Below, piece by piece: positions 1-5,915 of a DNA stretch of 7,280 nt. Source of the stretch: Terriglobia bacterium (GTDB lineage: Bacteria; Acidobacteriota; Terriglobia; UBA7540); assembly GCA_030042795.1 (NCBI GenBank), contig JASHYZ010000564.1, forward strand, positions 1 through 7,280, written 5' to 3'. The first letter of the stretch is position 1, and each line of letters opens with the position of its first letter. Made by a program: the position numbers and the translations under genes. The notes under the pieces were generated by a model that saw only the letters and a list, made by a program, of their open reading frames with translations, had not been told where the DNA came from and searched no databases.

Positions 1-190
1 CTCCCGATCAGCGGTCATAGACCAGTATCGCCGCAGCCAGTGACACACGCTTGCCCAGCCACGGCTGGCCCCAGGATAGGCCTTTTGAGCCCGGCATGGA
101 CGACGGAATTGAGCTCAGATTCTCGTCTGACCGCGCGCATAGCTCTGGGCCACTCTCAATCAACAGATTTGACGGAGCACGGGGCCCCTG
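1..190. other. Spacer downstream of mscL, no gene recognised
   Basis: I see no convincing coding region here. Short open frames on either strand have no recognisable domain and no ribosome binding site. The GC-rich palindrome ggggcccc at 181-188 lies directly after the mscL stop codon and could make a weak hairpin, but no T-tract follows on the minus strand, so I do not call it a terminator. Confidence 0.5.
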
Positions 191-625
191 CTACGCGAGC
201 TGCGACGTGCAATTCGGGCATCGCGTCGCGGCGATCGGAATATTCATTTTGCAGTAACTGCATTCTTTCGTGGTGGCCGCTGCCGCTGGCGGCTTGGGCA
301 CGATGCGGTTTACCCACTTAATGAGCACGAAGACGGCGAAGGCGATGATGAGGAACTCAATGACCGTATTGAGGAACGTCCCATAGTTGATGGTCACCAC
401 GTGGTCAGCCTTGGCTTGGGCCAGGGTGTCGTGGAAGTGTTCCACGGATAGCGGAAGAACGAGGCTGGAAAAGTCAACGCGGCCGATGATCATACCGATG
501 GGAGGCATAATCATGTCATTGACCAGCGACGTGACAATCTTTCCGAAGGCGGCGCCGATGATGATGCCCACCGCCATGTCCATGACGTTGCCCCGCATGA
601 CGAAGGTTTTGAACTCTTTCCACAT
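191..625 (-). CDS. mscL: Large-conductance mechanosensitive channel MscL with C-terminal zinc-ribbon-like tail
   Basis: MscL is an inner-membrane homopentameric channel that opens under membrane tension and releases solutes during osmotic downshock. This 144-residue protein starts with the family's amphipathic helix and the highly conserved [20 protein letters not shown] block (residues 10-29), which forms the pore-lining first membrane helix. The conserved DMIMPPIG turn follows (37-44), then a periplasmic loop, then TM2 at about 85-106 ([20 protein letters not shown]). The E. coli protein is about 136 residues and ends in a charged cytoplasmic helix. Here the C-terminus is instead a Pro/Ala linker (110-118) followed by C122-x2-C125-x10-C136-x2-C139, a Cys4 pattern typical of zinc ribbons. 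The start is fixed by AAGGAG eight bases upstream. The gene is monocistronic in this window and divergent from the motility operon. Channel identity is near certain; metal binding by the tail is inferred. Confidence 0.97.
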   Translation of the reverse strand: MWKEFKTFVMRGNVMDMAVGIIIGAAFGKIVTSLVNDMIMPPIGMIIGRVDFSSLVLPLSVEHFHDTLAQAKADHVVTINYGTFLNTVIEFLIIAFAVFVLIKWVNRIVPKPPAAAATTKECSYCKMNIPIAATRCPNCTSQLA

Positions 626-633
626 GGTAAAGT

Positions 634-639
634 CTCCTT
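634..639 (-). promoter_or_regulatory. Ribosome binding site of mscL
   Basis: The minus strand reads AAGGAG here, followed by an eight-base spacer to the ATG at 625-623. It is a strong Shine-Dalgarno match and confirms the mscL start. Confidence 0.85.
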
Positions 640-682
640 TTCGTAGTCAGTTACCCCCAAGTACCACAAAATGACACGCGCT

Positions 683-712
683 ATCCTATGTGGGACAGTG
701 CCTGCAGGTCAA
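683..712 (-). promoter_or_regulatory. Candidate housekeeping-type promoter for mscL
   Basis: Read on the minus strand, TTGACC (712-707) matches five of six bases of the sigma-70 -35 consensus. After 18 bases comes TAGGAT (688-683), four of six for the -10. A start near 676 would give a leader of about 50 bases before the mscL ATG. The -10 match is mediocre and such pairs occur by chance, so this is only a candidate. Confidence 0.3.
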
Positions 713-1113
713 CTTGAGAGCTGAGGGAGTGTTATCAGGCGCAACCGGCGCCAGGCTATACCCATCTAGACGCGAGGCCTTCGCGGGGCGTAGGGCTGGA
801 GGTTGCATGGGCACGAAAGCGATAATGACTGCCGAGCAGTACGCGGCACGTCGATCCCTACCAGCGTCTGCAGATTGCTCCTGATCTCACCCTCAATCCA
901 GCTCTTGCCGGGATCCACCATCAACCTCGCTGAGATTCTCAGCTAGTCCTTTTTGTCGACCCTAGTCCTCGATCACGACTGCGCGAGGGTGTCGTACAAG
1001 CGGAAATGCCTCCACGTCCATGATGGCAAACGACTTACTTGCAGTGTGTTTGTAGCTCATTTAAGCGCAGCGAAAGTGACTCACCCATACCCGCCTGCGG
1101 AATTTGTTTGGAG
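713..1113. other. Spacer between mscL promoter region and motility operon, no gene recognised
   Basis: About 400 bases without a gene I can support. A 64-codon open frame at 690-884 has no ribosome binding site and no recognisable domain. Codons 862-924 in another frame give a short protein-like run (QRLQIAPDLTLNPALAG) without a start codon, which could be a gene relic or chance. No RNA gene, clear repeat or terminator was found. The upstream part of an open frame that runs into the PAS-GGDEF gene (from 953) is a shadow. Confidence 0.4.
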
Positions 1114-1140
1114 TAAAGGTCTGTGGGCGACCGCCGATAA
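1114..1140 (+). promoter_or_regulatory. Sigma-28 (FliA) flagellar class III promoter
   Basis: The -35 element TAAAGGTC (1114-1121) and the -10 element GCCGATAA (1133-1140) are separated by 11 bases. The established FliA consensus is TAAAGTTT-N11-GCCGATAA. The -10 is therefore perfect, the core TAAA is perfect, and the spacing is exact. The element sits 18 bases before the start codon of a gene that is followed directly by motA and motB, which are typical late flagellar genes in many bacteria. The match and the gene context support each other. Transcription would start at about 1147, giving a leader of only about 12 bases. Confidence 0.9.
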
Positions 1141-1144
1141 CCTA

Positions 1145-1151
1145 GGCGGAG
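1145..1151 (+). promoter_or_regulatory. Ribosome binding site of the PAS-GGDEF gene
   Basis: GGCGGAG, with core GGAG at 1148-1151, ends seven bases before the ATG at 1159. It fixes that start. It lies almost at the predicted 5' end of the sigma-28 transcript. Confidence 0.7.
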
Positions 1152-1158
1152 CCATTGT

Positions 1159-2097
1159 ATGTCGGAATTTCAAAATCCAGCGATCTTCAGGGCCCTCATC
1201 GAGGGCCTGCACACCGGCATCTATCTGGTGGATAGTGAAGGAACCATCGTCTTCTGGAACGACGGTGCGGAGAGAATCACCGGCTATCTGCGCGAGGACG
1301 TCGTGGGCCGCTGCTCCCGCGACAAAATTCTGGTCCACGACGGCGAGTGCAGTTCCGGTCTCTGCAGTCCTCTGTGTCCACTGTCCGGAACGATGGAGGA
1401 CGGGAAATCCCGGGAAGCGGCGGTCGAGATCCGGCATCGGTCGGGCCACAGGATTCCCGTTTGGCTGCGGGCGGTCCCAATCCGGAACGAGTCGGGCGTC
1501 ATTGTTGGCGCCGCTGAAAGCTTTGATGAGCGAGGCTTCCCACCTGAGGTTCCGCACTGCGAGCCCGAGCACGTGATTCACACGTGCCTGGATGAGGTGA
1601 CAGGCCTGGCCCCCGAGGAGCATACCCGTTCCCGCGTCAAAGAGGACTTGGCCGTGTTCGCCGAGGAATCGATCCCGTTTAGCGTGCTGTGCATTGAGAT
1701 CGACCGCCTGGAACACTTCAGGACAACCTATGGCCGGGAAGCGGTGGTGTCGATTTTGCGCGTGGTGTGCCAGACGCTCAAGGATACGCTAAGGTCGTCT
1801 GATTTTCTCGGACACTGGAGCAACCGCCGGTTTCTCGCAGTTCTCCCCTGGTGCACCGGCCGCGCCCCAGCCCAAGTGGCTGAGCATTTGAGGAAGATGG
1901 TGGGCTATTCGGAGATTCGCTGGTGGGGCGATCAAGTGCCGGTGACGCTTTCAATAGGGGGCGCCACGGTGAGACGAAACGACACGCCTGAATCTCTCGT
2001 AGAACGGGCTGAAGACGCCTTAGCGGAGAGCCTCCAGCGGGGTGGCAACGGCGCCACCCTTGTGCGTGAGCAGAAACTAAAACTCGTCGAGGTCTAA
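1159..2097 (+). CDS. PAS sensor with catalytically degenerate GGDEF domain, likely c-di-GMP receptor
   Basis: This 312-residue soluble protein has an N-terminal PAS domain (about 8-122; PAS-core sequence GIYLVDSEGTIVFWNDGAERITGY at 20-43) and a C-terminal GGDEF domain (about 140-305). The PAS domain carries a cysteine cluster, C52, C64, C69 and C73. The GGDEF fold is recognisable from FSVLCIEID (174-182), FLAVLP (225-230), VTLSIGGA (262-269) and the closing RAEDALAESLQRGGNGA (283-299). The signature GGDEF is replaced by SNRRF (221-225). Aligned with PleD from memory, the metal ligand D327 becomes E180, and the GTP-binding N335 and D344 become R188 and V197. Cyclase activity is therefore very unlikely. 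The inhibitory-site motif RxxD is intact as R212-S-S-D215, exactly five residues before the signature position, which favours c-di-GMP binding. The secondary I-site arginine aligns with H243. The gene ends six bases before motA and follows a sigma-28 promoter, so a role in controlling the flagellar stator is likely. There are no membrane segments. Confidence 0.9.
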   Translation: MSEFQNPAIFRALIEGLHTGIYLVDSEGTIVFWNDGAERITGYLREDVVGRCSRDKILVHDGECSSGLCSPLCPLSGTMEDGKSREAAVEIRHRSGHRIPVWLRAVPIRNESGVIVGAAESFDERGFPPEVPHCEPEHVIHTCLDEVTGLAPEEHTRSRVKEDLAVFAEESIPFSVLCIEIDRLEHFRTTYGREAVVSILRVVCQTLKDTLRSSDFLGHWSNRRFLAVLPWCTGRAPAQVAEHLRKMVGYSEIRWWGDQVPVTLSIGGATVRRNDTPESLVERAEDALAESLQRGGNGATLVREQKLKLVEV

Positions 2098-2103
2098 ATC
2101 GTC

Positions 2104-2991
2104 ATGTTTGCGATCATCGGAATTCTGGTTGTCTTCGGCGCCGTCCTGGGCGGCTACCTCATGGAGCATGGCAAGCTCCTGGTGCTGGTGCAGCCGGCTG
2201 AGCTCCTCATCATCGGAATGGCGGCGGTGGGCACGCTGCTGATTGGAAACCCACTGCACATCTTGAAGGGGGTCGGGGCGGGCTTGGGAGGAGTCTTCAA
2301 AGGCTCAAAGCTCACCAAGGGATGGTACTTGGACTCCTTGAAGATGCTCTATGAATTGTTCAACAAGGCGCGCAAAGAGGGCCTGGTGGCGCTCGAAAGC
2401 GACACCGAGACGCCCGACAAGAGCCAGATCTTCACGAAGTACCCGGCTTTCGTGGAGGATCATCACGCGCGTGACTTCGTTTGCGACACTCTGCGCATGG
2501 CCATCAGCGGCGGTGTGGACCCGTTCGATGTGGATCAAATGATAGAGCTCGATATGGAGGTCCATCACCATGATTCCGGCCAGCCGGTGGCCTCGCTCAG
2601 CAACATGGCAGACTCATTGCCCGGCCTCGGAATTGTGGCAGCGGTGCTGGGGGTTGTGATCACCATGGGCGCCCTCGGGGGACCGCCTGAAGAGCTGGGC
2701 CATAAGGTGGCTGCCGCTCTGGTAGGCACCTTCCTGGGCATCCTGTTGTGCTACGGGCTGGTGGGACCCATGGCGGCCAACATGGCCAAGTCTGCGGATG
2801 AAGAGCAGGCGTTTTACCACGTCATGCGAGTGGTGATGGTAGCCTTTATCAAAGGGACTTCGCCCGTGCTGGCGATTGAAATTGGGCGGCGCGCGGTGCC
2901 CGGACACGTCCGTCCGAGTTTCCAGGAAACCGAGCAGTATTGTAAGAACAGCTCCGCCGCGCCTGCGGGAGAAGCGGCAGCGGCGGCTTAG
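2104..2991 (+). CDS. motA: Flagellar motor stator protein MotA
   Basis: MotA is the inner-membrane stator subunit that, with MotB, couples proton flow to flagellar rotation. The 295-residue length equals that of E. coli MotA, and key residues fall at the same numbers. R90 and E98 in the cytoplasmic loop (ARKEGLVALE) contact the rotor protein FliG. P173 (LPGLGIVAAVLGVV) and P222 (GPMAANMAK) are the prolines needed for torque generation. Membrane helices lie at about 1-20, 31-49, 170-191 and 203-225, with a large cytoplasmic loop between helices 2 and 3. The tail from about 283 is Ala-rich and probably disordered. The ATG lies six bases after the stop of the PAS-GGDEF gene. The nearest Shine-Dalgarno-like sequence is GAGG at 2089-2092, 11 bases away and inside the previous gene, so translation is probably coupled. 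It belongs to the operon starting at the 1114 promoter. Confidence 0.97.
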   Translation: MFAIIGILVVFGAVLGGYLMEHGKLLVLVQPAELLIIGMAAVGTLLIGNPLHILKGVGAGLGGVFKGSKLTKGWYLDSLKMLYELFNKARKEGLVALESDTETPDKSQIFTKYPAFVEDHHARDFVCDTLRMAISGGVDPFDVDQMIELDMEVHHHDSGQPVASLSNMADSLPGLGIVAAVLGVVITMGALGGPPEELGHKVAAALVGTFLGILLCYGLVGPMAANMAKSADEEQAFYHVMRVVMVAFIKGTSPVLAIEIGRRAVPGHVRPSFQETEQYCKNSSAAPAGEAAAAA

Positions 2992-3020
2992 CAGGCTGCG
3001 CAAGCGGGATTGGGGACTCC

Positions 3021-3833
3021 ATGTCAACGACACGGCCAATCATCATCATCAAGAAGAAGGGCGGGCACGCCGGCCATCACGGTGGCGCCTGGAAGGTGGC
3101 TTACGCCGACTTCGTCACCGCCATGATGGCGCTGTTTATCGTGCTATGGCTGATGAGTGCGAGCAACTCTGTGAAAAAGGCCATTGGAGGCTATTTCAAG
3201 GACCCGAAGGGTTCCTCGAAAACGGCGGGAACCAACTTGGTAGGGACCGGACAGAATTTCTCGCTCTCCAAGGCCGACCTCAAGGACATCAAGTCAACGC
3301 TGCAGAAGGCGATTCAGAAGATGAGTGAGTTCGACAAGCTCAAAGACCAGATCGAGTTCACCATCACTCCCGAGGGATTGCGGATCGAGCTGCTGGAGAC
3401 CAAGAACGGAACCTTCTTCGACGTGGGCAGCGCCGAGCTCAACCAAAGTGGCAAGGACCTGCTGGTGATCCTGGCGCAGCAGCTCGGAACGTTTCCCAAC
3501 AAGATCTCAATCGAGGGACATACGGACTCAAAGCCGTATTCGGGGAAGGGTGACTACTCGAACTGGGAACTCTCGGCGGATCGCGCCAACGCCGCCCGGC
3601 GGCTGATGCAGGAGCACGGCCTTCGCGCCGACCAGGTGACGCAAGTGCGAGGCTTCGCCGATCAAAGCCCGCGCGTGCCGGGCCACCCGGAGGATCCCTC
3701 CAACCGACGGGTTTCGCTGATTGTGAACAACTTCGTGAAGCCTAATAGCACGTCCGACACACCCACCAGCCCTGTTAATGGCGGCAAGGCCGCCGGCGTC
3801 GAGGCTGAAGAAGGCAGCCCCAAGGAAATGTAA
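3021..3833 (+). CDS. motB: Flagellar motor stator protein MotB
   Basis: MotB is the second stator subunit. One membrane helix carries the proton-binding aspartate and a periplasmic OmpA-like domain anchors the stator to peptidoglycan. In this 270-residue protein the basic N-terminus (IIIIKKKGGHAGHHGGAWK) is followed by AYADFVTAMMALFIVLWLM (27-45), placing the essential Asp at D30 (D32 in E. coli). A plug/linker region follows (about 48-110). The OmpA domain spans about 128-237, with FFDVGSAEL (132-140), IEGHTDS (164-170), YSNWELSADRANAARRLM (179-196) and NRRVSLIV (228-235) containing the usual peptidoglycan-contact residues. The C-terminal 30 residues are low-complexity. It starts 29 bases after motA, with only a weak GGGGA (3012-3016) four bases before the ATG. 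The intact MotA partner and the conserved Asp argue for a working proton stator. A sodium-type (PomB) pair is less likely but not excluded by eye. Confidence 0.97.
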   Translation: MSTTRPIIIIKKKGGHAGHHGGAWKVAYADFVTAMMALFIVLWLMSASNSVKKAIGGYFKDPKGSSKTAGTNLVGTGQNFSLSKADLKDIKSTLQKAIQKMSEFDKLKDQIEFTITPEGLRIELLETKNGTFFDVGSAELNQSGKDLLVILAQQLGTFPNKISIEGHTDSKPYSGKGDYSNWELSADRANAARRLMQEHGLRADQVTQVRGFADQSPRVPGHPEDPSNRRVSLIVNNFVKPNSTSDTPTSPVNGGKAAGVEAEEGSPKEM

Positions 3834-3867
3834 CCCACCCTTCGCAGCAGAAGCCAGGAATCAGGAA

Positions 3868-3940
3868 GAAATGATGAACGATGAATGCTGAATAATGAAG
3901 GATTCTTCTTTCTCATTTATTATTCATCGTTCATCATTTC
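3868..3940. repeat. Perfect 19-base inverted repeat built from degenerate heptamers
   Basis: The left arm gaaatgatgaacgatgaat (3868-3886) is the exact reverse complement of 3922-3940. The arms are separated by 35 bases. The left side also reads as consecutive heptamers, gatgaac, gatgaat, gctgaat and aatgaag (3873-3900), and the right arm shows the same seven-base period on the other strand. The element begins 34 bases after the motB stop. As RNA it would form a long, AT-rich hairpin, so it could stabilise or end the motility transcript. No clean T-tract follows, so I do not call it an intrinsic terminator. Confidence 0.8.
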
Positions 3941-3972
3941 GTCGTGCCTCCTTCTGTGTTACTAACGTCCAA

Positions 3973-3993
3973 TTCTTCTCGGGCCGCGAAGAA
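3973..3993. repeat. Near-palindromic 21-base element, copy 1
   Basis: The element ttcttctcgggccgcgaaga (first 20 bases, 3973-3992) pairs with itself through TTCTTC and GAAGAA arms, with one internal mismatch. A second copy with a single base change in 20 lies at 7256-7275. Two copies 3.3 kb apart in spacers suggest a dispersed repeat family. Confidence 0.6.
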
Positions 3994-4032
3994 CTTCGCC
4001 TTGAGCGTGAATACAGCTCGCAACCCCTCCGT

Positions 4033-4108
4033 GCCCTCTGTGGCTTTCAACACTGAGGCCACAGAGTCTCCGTGAACTCCGCGTTAGAGGCTTCTAGGCA
4101 CAGAGGGC
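4033..4108. repeat. Cluster of 'cacagagg' inverted arms
   Basis: ctctgtggc (4036-4044) is the exact reverse complement of gccacagag (4058-4066), leaving a 13-base loop. In addition gccctctgtg (4033-4042) is the exact complement of cacagagggc (4099-4108). The left arm could thus pair with either of two partners. Such 'accacagagg' spacer sequences recur in many large bacterial genomes; no function is established that I know of. Confidence 0.6.
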
Positions 4109-4126
4109 GCCGAGGCCTTCGGTTTA

Positions 4127-4179
4127 GTTGCGGCCAAAGGCGCGTCAGGGTGAGTTTTCTTTTGGTTGCGGCCAAAGGC
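4127..4179. repeat. Direct repeat of gttgcggccaaaggc, 38-base period
   Basis: The 15-mer gttgcggccaaaggc occurs at 4127-4141 and 4165-4179. The second copy continues into a perfect hairpin, gcggcc-aaa-ggccgc (4168-4182). The pair lies 70 to 125 bases before the transporter start. It could be a regulatory site or another dispersed spacer repeat; the sequence does not decide. Confidence 0.6.
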
Positions 4180-4251
4180 CGCGCTGGGCTAACGTTTGTG
4201 AGGTGGTCTTGACGCTACGAAGGTAACTCGGCGCCGACACGCCAGCGTTAC

Positions 4252-5598
4252 ATGATCCCAACGTCTGCAACCTCGCCTTCGAGGATTCCTCCTCCAGACC
4301 CATACGCGAACGACGACAGAAATCCCAGCGTTGCGGTTTCAATCGGCCGCTTCCGATGGGTGATCTGCGCCCTTCTTCTTTTTGGCACCACGAAAAACTA
4401 CATGGATCGCCAGGTTCTCGGGGTTCTGAAGACAACCCTACAGCATGACCTAGGATGGAACGAGATCGACTACAGCAACCTGGTATTTGCCTTCCAGGCG
4501 GCCTACGCGCTTGGACTCCTGGTGGTGGGCCGCGCGGTGGACCGGCTGGGCACTCGCAAGGCCTACTCGGTGATTATGGTGTTCTGGAGCCTCGCCTCGA
4601 TGGCGCACGCGGTTGCGCACTCTCTCACTGAGTTTATTCTGGCTCGCTCGGCCCTGGGTTTGGGAGAGGGCGGCGTGTTTCCCGCCAGCATGAAGGCGGT
4701 GGCAGAGTGGTTCCCGCGCCGCGAACGCGCCTTGGCCACGGGAATTTTCAACGCCGGCACCAGCATGGGCGCGATCATCACGCCGGTGATTGTGCCCTGG
4801 ATTACGGTTCACCTGGGCTGGCGTACGGCCTTCCTCACAACAGGCGGCCTCGGCTTTTTGTGGCTGATTTTCTGGTTGGCGCTCTACCGGAAGCCGGAGG
4901 AGCATCCTCGCTGCGGCAAGGCCGAGCTCGACTTCATCAGGCACGATCCTGCCGAAGAGGCCGGACATATCAACTGGCTGCAGCTTGTCACCCATCGCCA
5001 AGCTTGGGCGTTTATCCTGGGCAAGTTTCTGACGGATCCCATTTGGTGGTTCTACCTGTTTTGGGTTCCTGACTTTCTGCAACGAGATCACGGGCTGAGA
5101 CTGATGCAAATTGGCTTGCCGCTGGTGGTCATTTACGTCATCTCAGACGCCGGCAGCGTGGCCGGAGGCTGGGTGTCATCTCACTTGATTAAGGCCGGCG
5201 TGAGTGTCAATATCGCGCGTAAGGCGGCTCTGGCACTGTGCGCCGTCTGCGTGTTGCCCATGATCTTTGTCTACCGTGTCGAAGGCTTGTGGACGGCAGT
5301 GCTGCTGATCGGCCTTGCAGCCGCAGCTCATCAGGGCTTCTCCGCCAATCTTTTTACCTTGCCGTCGGATACATTTCCCAAGCGGGCCGTCGGATCCGTG
5401 GTGGGTATCGGCGGCATGGCCGGAGCCATCGGCGGCATGCTGATCGCCAAGATCGTGGGATATCTCCTGCAGTGGACGGGCAGCTACAGAGTTCCGTTTG
5501 TCATCGCAGGCAGCGCGTACTTGGTGGCTGTGGCTGTGATTCATCTGCTGGCGCCCAGGCTTGATCCCGTGCGTATCGGCAACGAGTCAGCGGCATGA
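4252..5598 (+). CDS. MFS transporter, anion:cation symporter (hexuronate/galactonate-like) family
   Basis: This is a 448-residue inner-membrane secondary transporter with about twelve hydrophobic helices, the usual size for the family. After a hydrophilic 34-residue N-terminus, TM1 (about 35-56) ends in NYMDRQVLGV; D52-R53 match the Asp-Arg pair of DgoT and ExuT. GRAVDRLGTRKAY (93-105) is the MFS motif-A loop between TM2 and TM3. TM4 carries ARSALGLGEGGVFPAS (131-146), where E139 corresponds to the proton-coupling glutamate of DgoT. WFPRRERALATGIFNAGTSMG (153-173) is the diagnostic ACS-family stretch at TM5. The C-terminal half has RAVGSVVGIGGMAGAIGG (378-395). Substrates of relatives are hexuronates, galactonate, glucarate and similar organic anions taken up with protons; the exact substrate cannot be read here. 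The ATG at 4252 is the only ATG upstream of TM1 in an open frame that begins after a stop at 4210. It has no clear Shine-Dalgarno sequence, so the start is less certain than the product class. Confidence 0.93.
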   Translation: MIPTSATSPSRIPPPDPYANDDRNPSVAVSIGRFRWVICALLLFGTTKNYMDRQVLGVLKTTLQHDLGWNEIDYSNLVFAFQAAYALGLLVVGRAVDRLGTRKAYSVIMVFWSLASMAHAVAHSLTEFILARSALGLGEGGVFPASMKAVAEWFPRRERALATGIFNAGTSMGAIITPVIVPWITVHLGWRTAFLTTGGLGFLWLIFWLALYRKPEEHPRCGKAELDFIRHDPAEEAGHINWLQLVTHRQAWAFILGKFLTDPIWWFYLFWVPDFLQRDHGLRLMQIGLPLVVIYVISDAGSVAGGWVSSHLIKAGVSVNIARKAALALCAVCVLPMIFVYRVEGLWTAVLLIGLAAAAHQGFSANLFTLPSDTFPKRAVGSVVGIGGMAGAIGGMLIAKIVGYLLQWTGSYRVPFVIAGSAYLVAVAVIHLLAPRLDPVRIGNESAA

Positions 5599-5641
5599 CC
5601 GTGGTGATATGATTCCGGTTTGCGAGGTGTCAGGGCCTAGC

Positions 5642-5690
5642 CTTTGCGTGAGACGTTTTTCCTCCCGAACGGCAGTAGTTTCACGCAAAG
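5642..5690. repeat. Hairpin of 'ctttgcgtgaaac' repeats after the transporter gene
   Basis: ctttgcgtgagac (5642-5654) pairs with gtttcacgcaaag (5678-5690) with one mismatch in 13, across a 23-base loop that includes a run of five T. A further acgcaaag (5691-5698) repeats the right arm. It begins 44 bases after the transporter stop and might help end or protect that transcript, but the T-run is inside the loop, unlike an intrinsic terminator. Confidence 0.55.
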
Positions 5691-5915
5691 ACGCAAAGCA
5701 AGAAAAAGGGAAGCCTCGATCTATCAGAGGGTGTCCACTTATATTGACCCGCCCTGGCCAAGAGGATAGGGCCTGGACCCACCAACCCGACGCCGGCGGA
5801 ACGGCATCGGCTTAGTTTAGGGCAACTCTTTCGTGAGAAGCTTCGACGGGAGGGAAGCGCGCTCATCAAGCAATGTGGGCTTGGAAACGGGGCATATTTA
5901 TTCTGAACTTAGCGC

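Larger units (their letters stand above)
3834..4251. other. Repeat-rich spacer between motB and the transporter gene
   Basis: These 418 bases hold no gene I can support. They contain a heptamer-based inverted repeat (3868-3940), a palindrome-like element also present at the window end (3973-3993), a set of 'cacagagg' arms (4033-4108) and a duplicated 15-mer (4127-4179), each listed separately. I found no clear promoter for the downstream transporter. Confidence 0.6.

Noticed and set aside
13..97. Minus-strand 28-codon open frame downstream of mscL
   Set aside because: It has no ribosome binding site, no recognisable features, and a length easily reached by chance.
862..924. Protein-like run QRLQIAPDLTLNPALAG in the spacer before the motility operon, possibly a gene relic
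   Set aside because: It is too short, has no start codon or flanking homology I can name, and would need frameshifts to extend. A translated search of 690-960 against protein databases would decide.
1081..1716. Minus-strand open frame of 211 codons opposite the PAS-GGDEF gene
   Set aside because: It has no recognisable domain and is fully explained by the codon bias of the plus-strand gene and its leader.
1792..1833. Calling the PAS-GGDEF protein an active diguanylate cyclase
   Set aside because: The signature motif reads SNRRF, and the metal and substrate positions are also altered, so the cyclase label would mislead.
3868..3940. Calling the long inverted repeat an intrinsic terminator of the motility operon
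   Set aside because: The stem is AT-rich and not followed by a clean T-tract, so it is reported as a repeat with a possible transcript-end role only.
5737..5775. TYIDPPWP in one frame of the spacer, resembling the DPPW motif of adenine methyltransferases
   Set aside because: The frame stops three codons after the motif, and none of the other methyltransferase motifs appears nearby in any frame. It is most likely chance.
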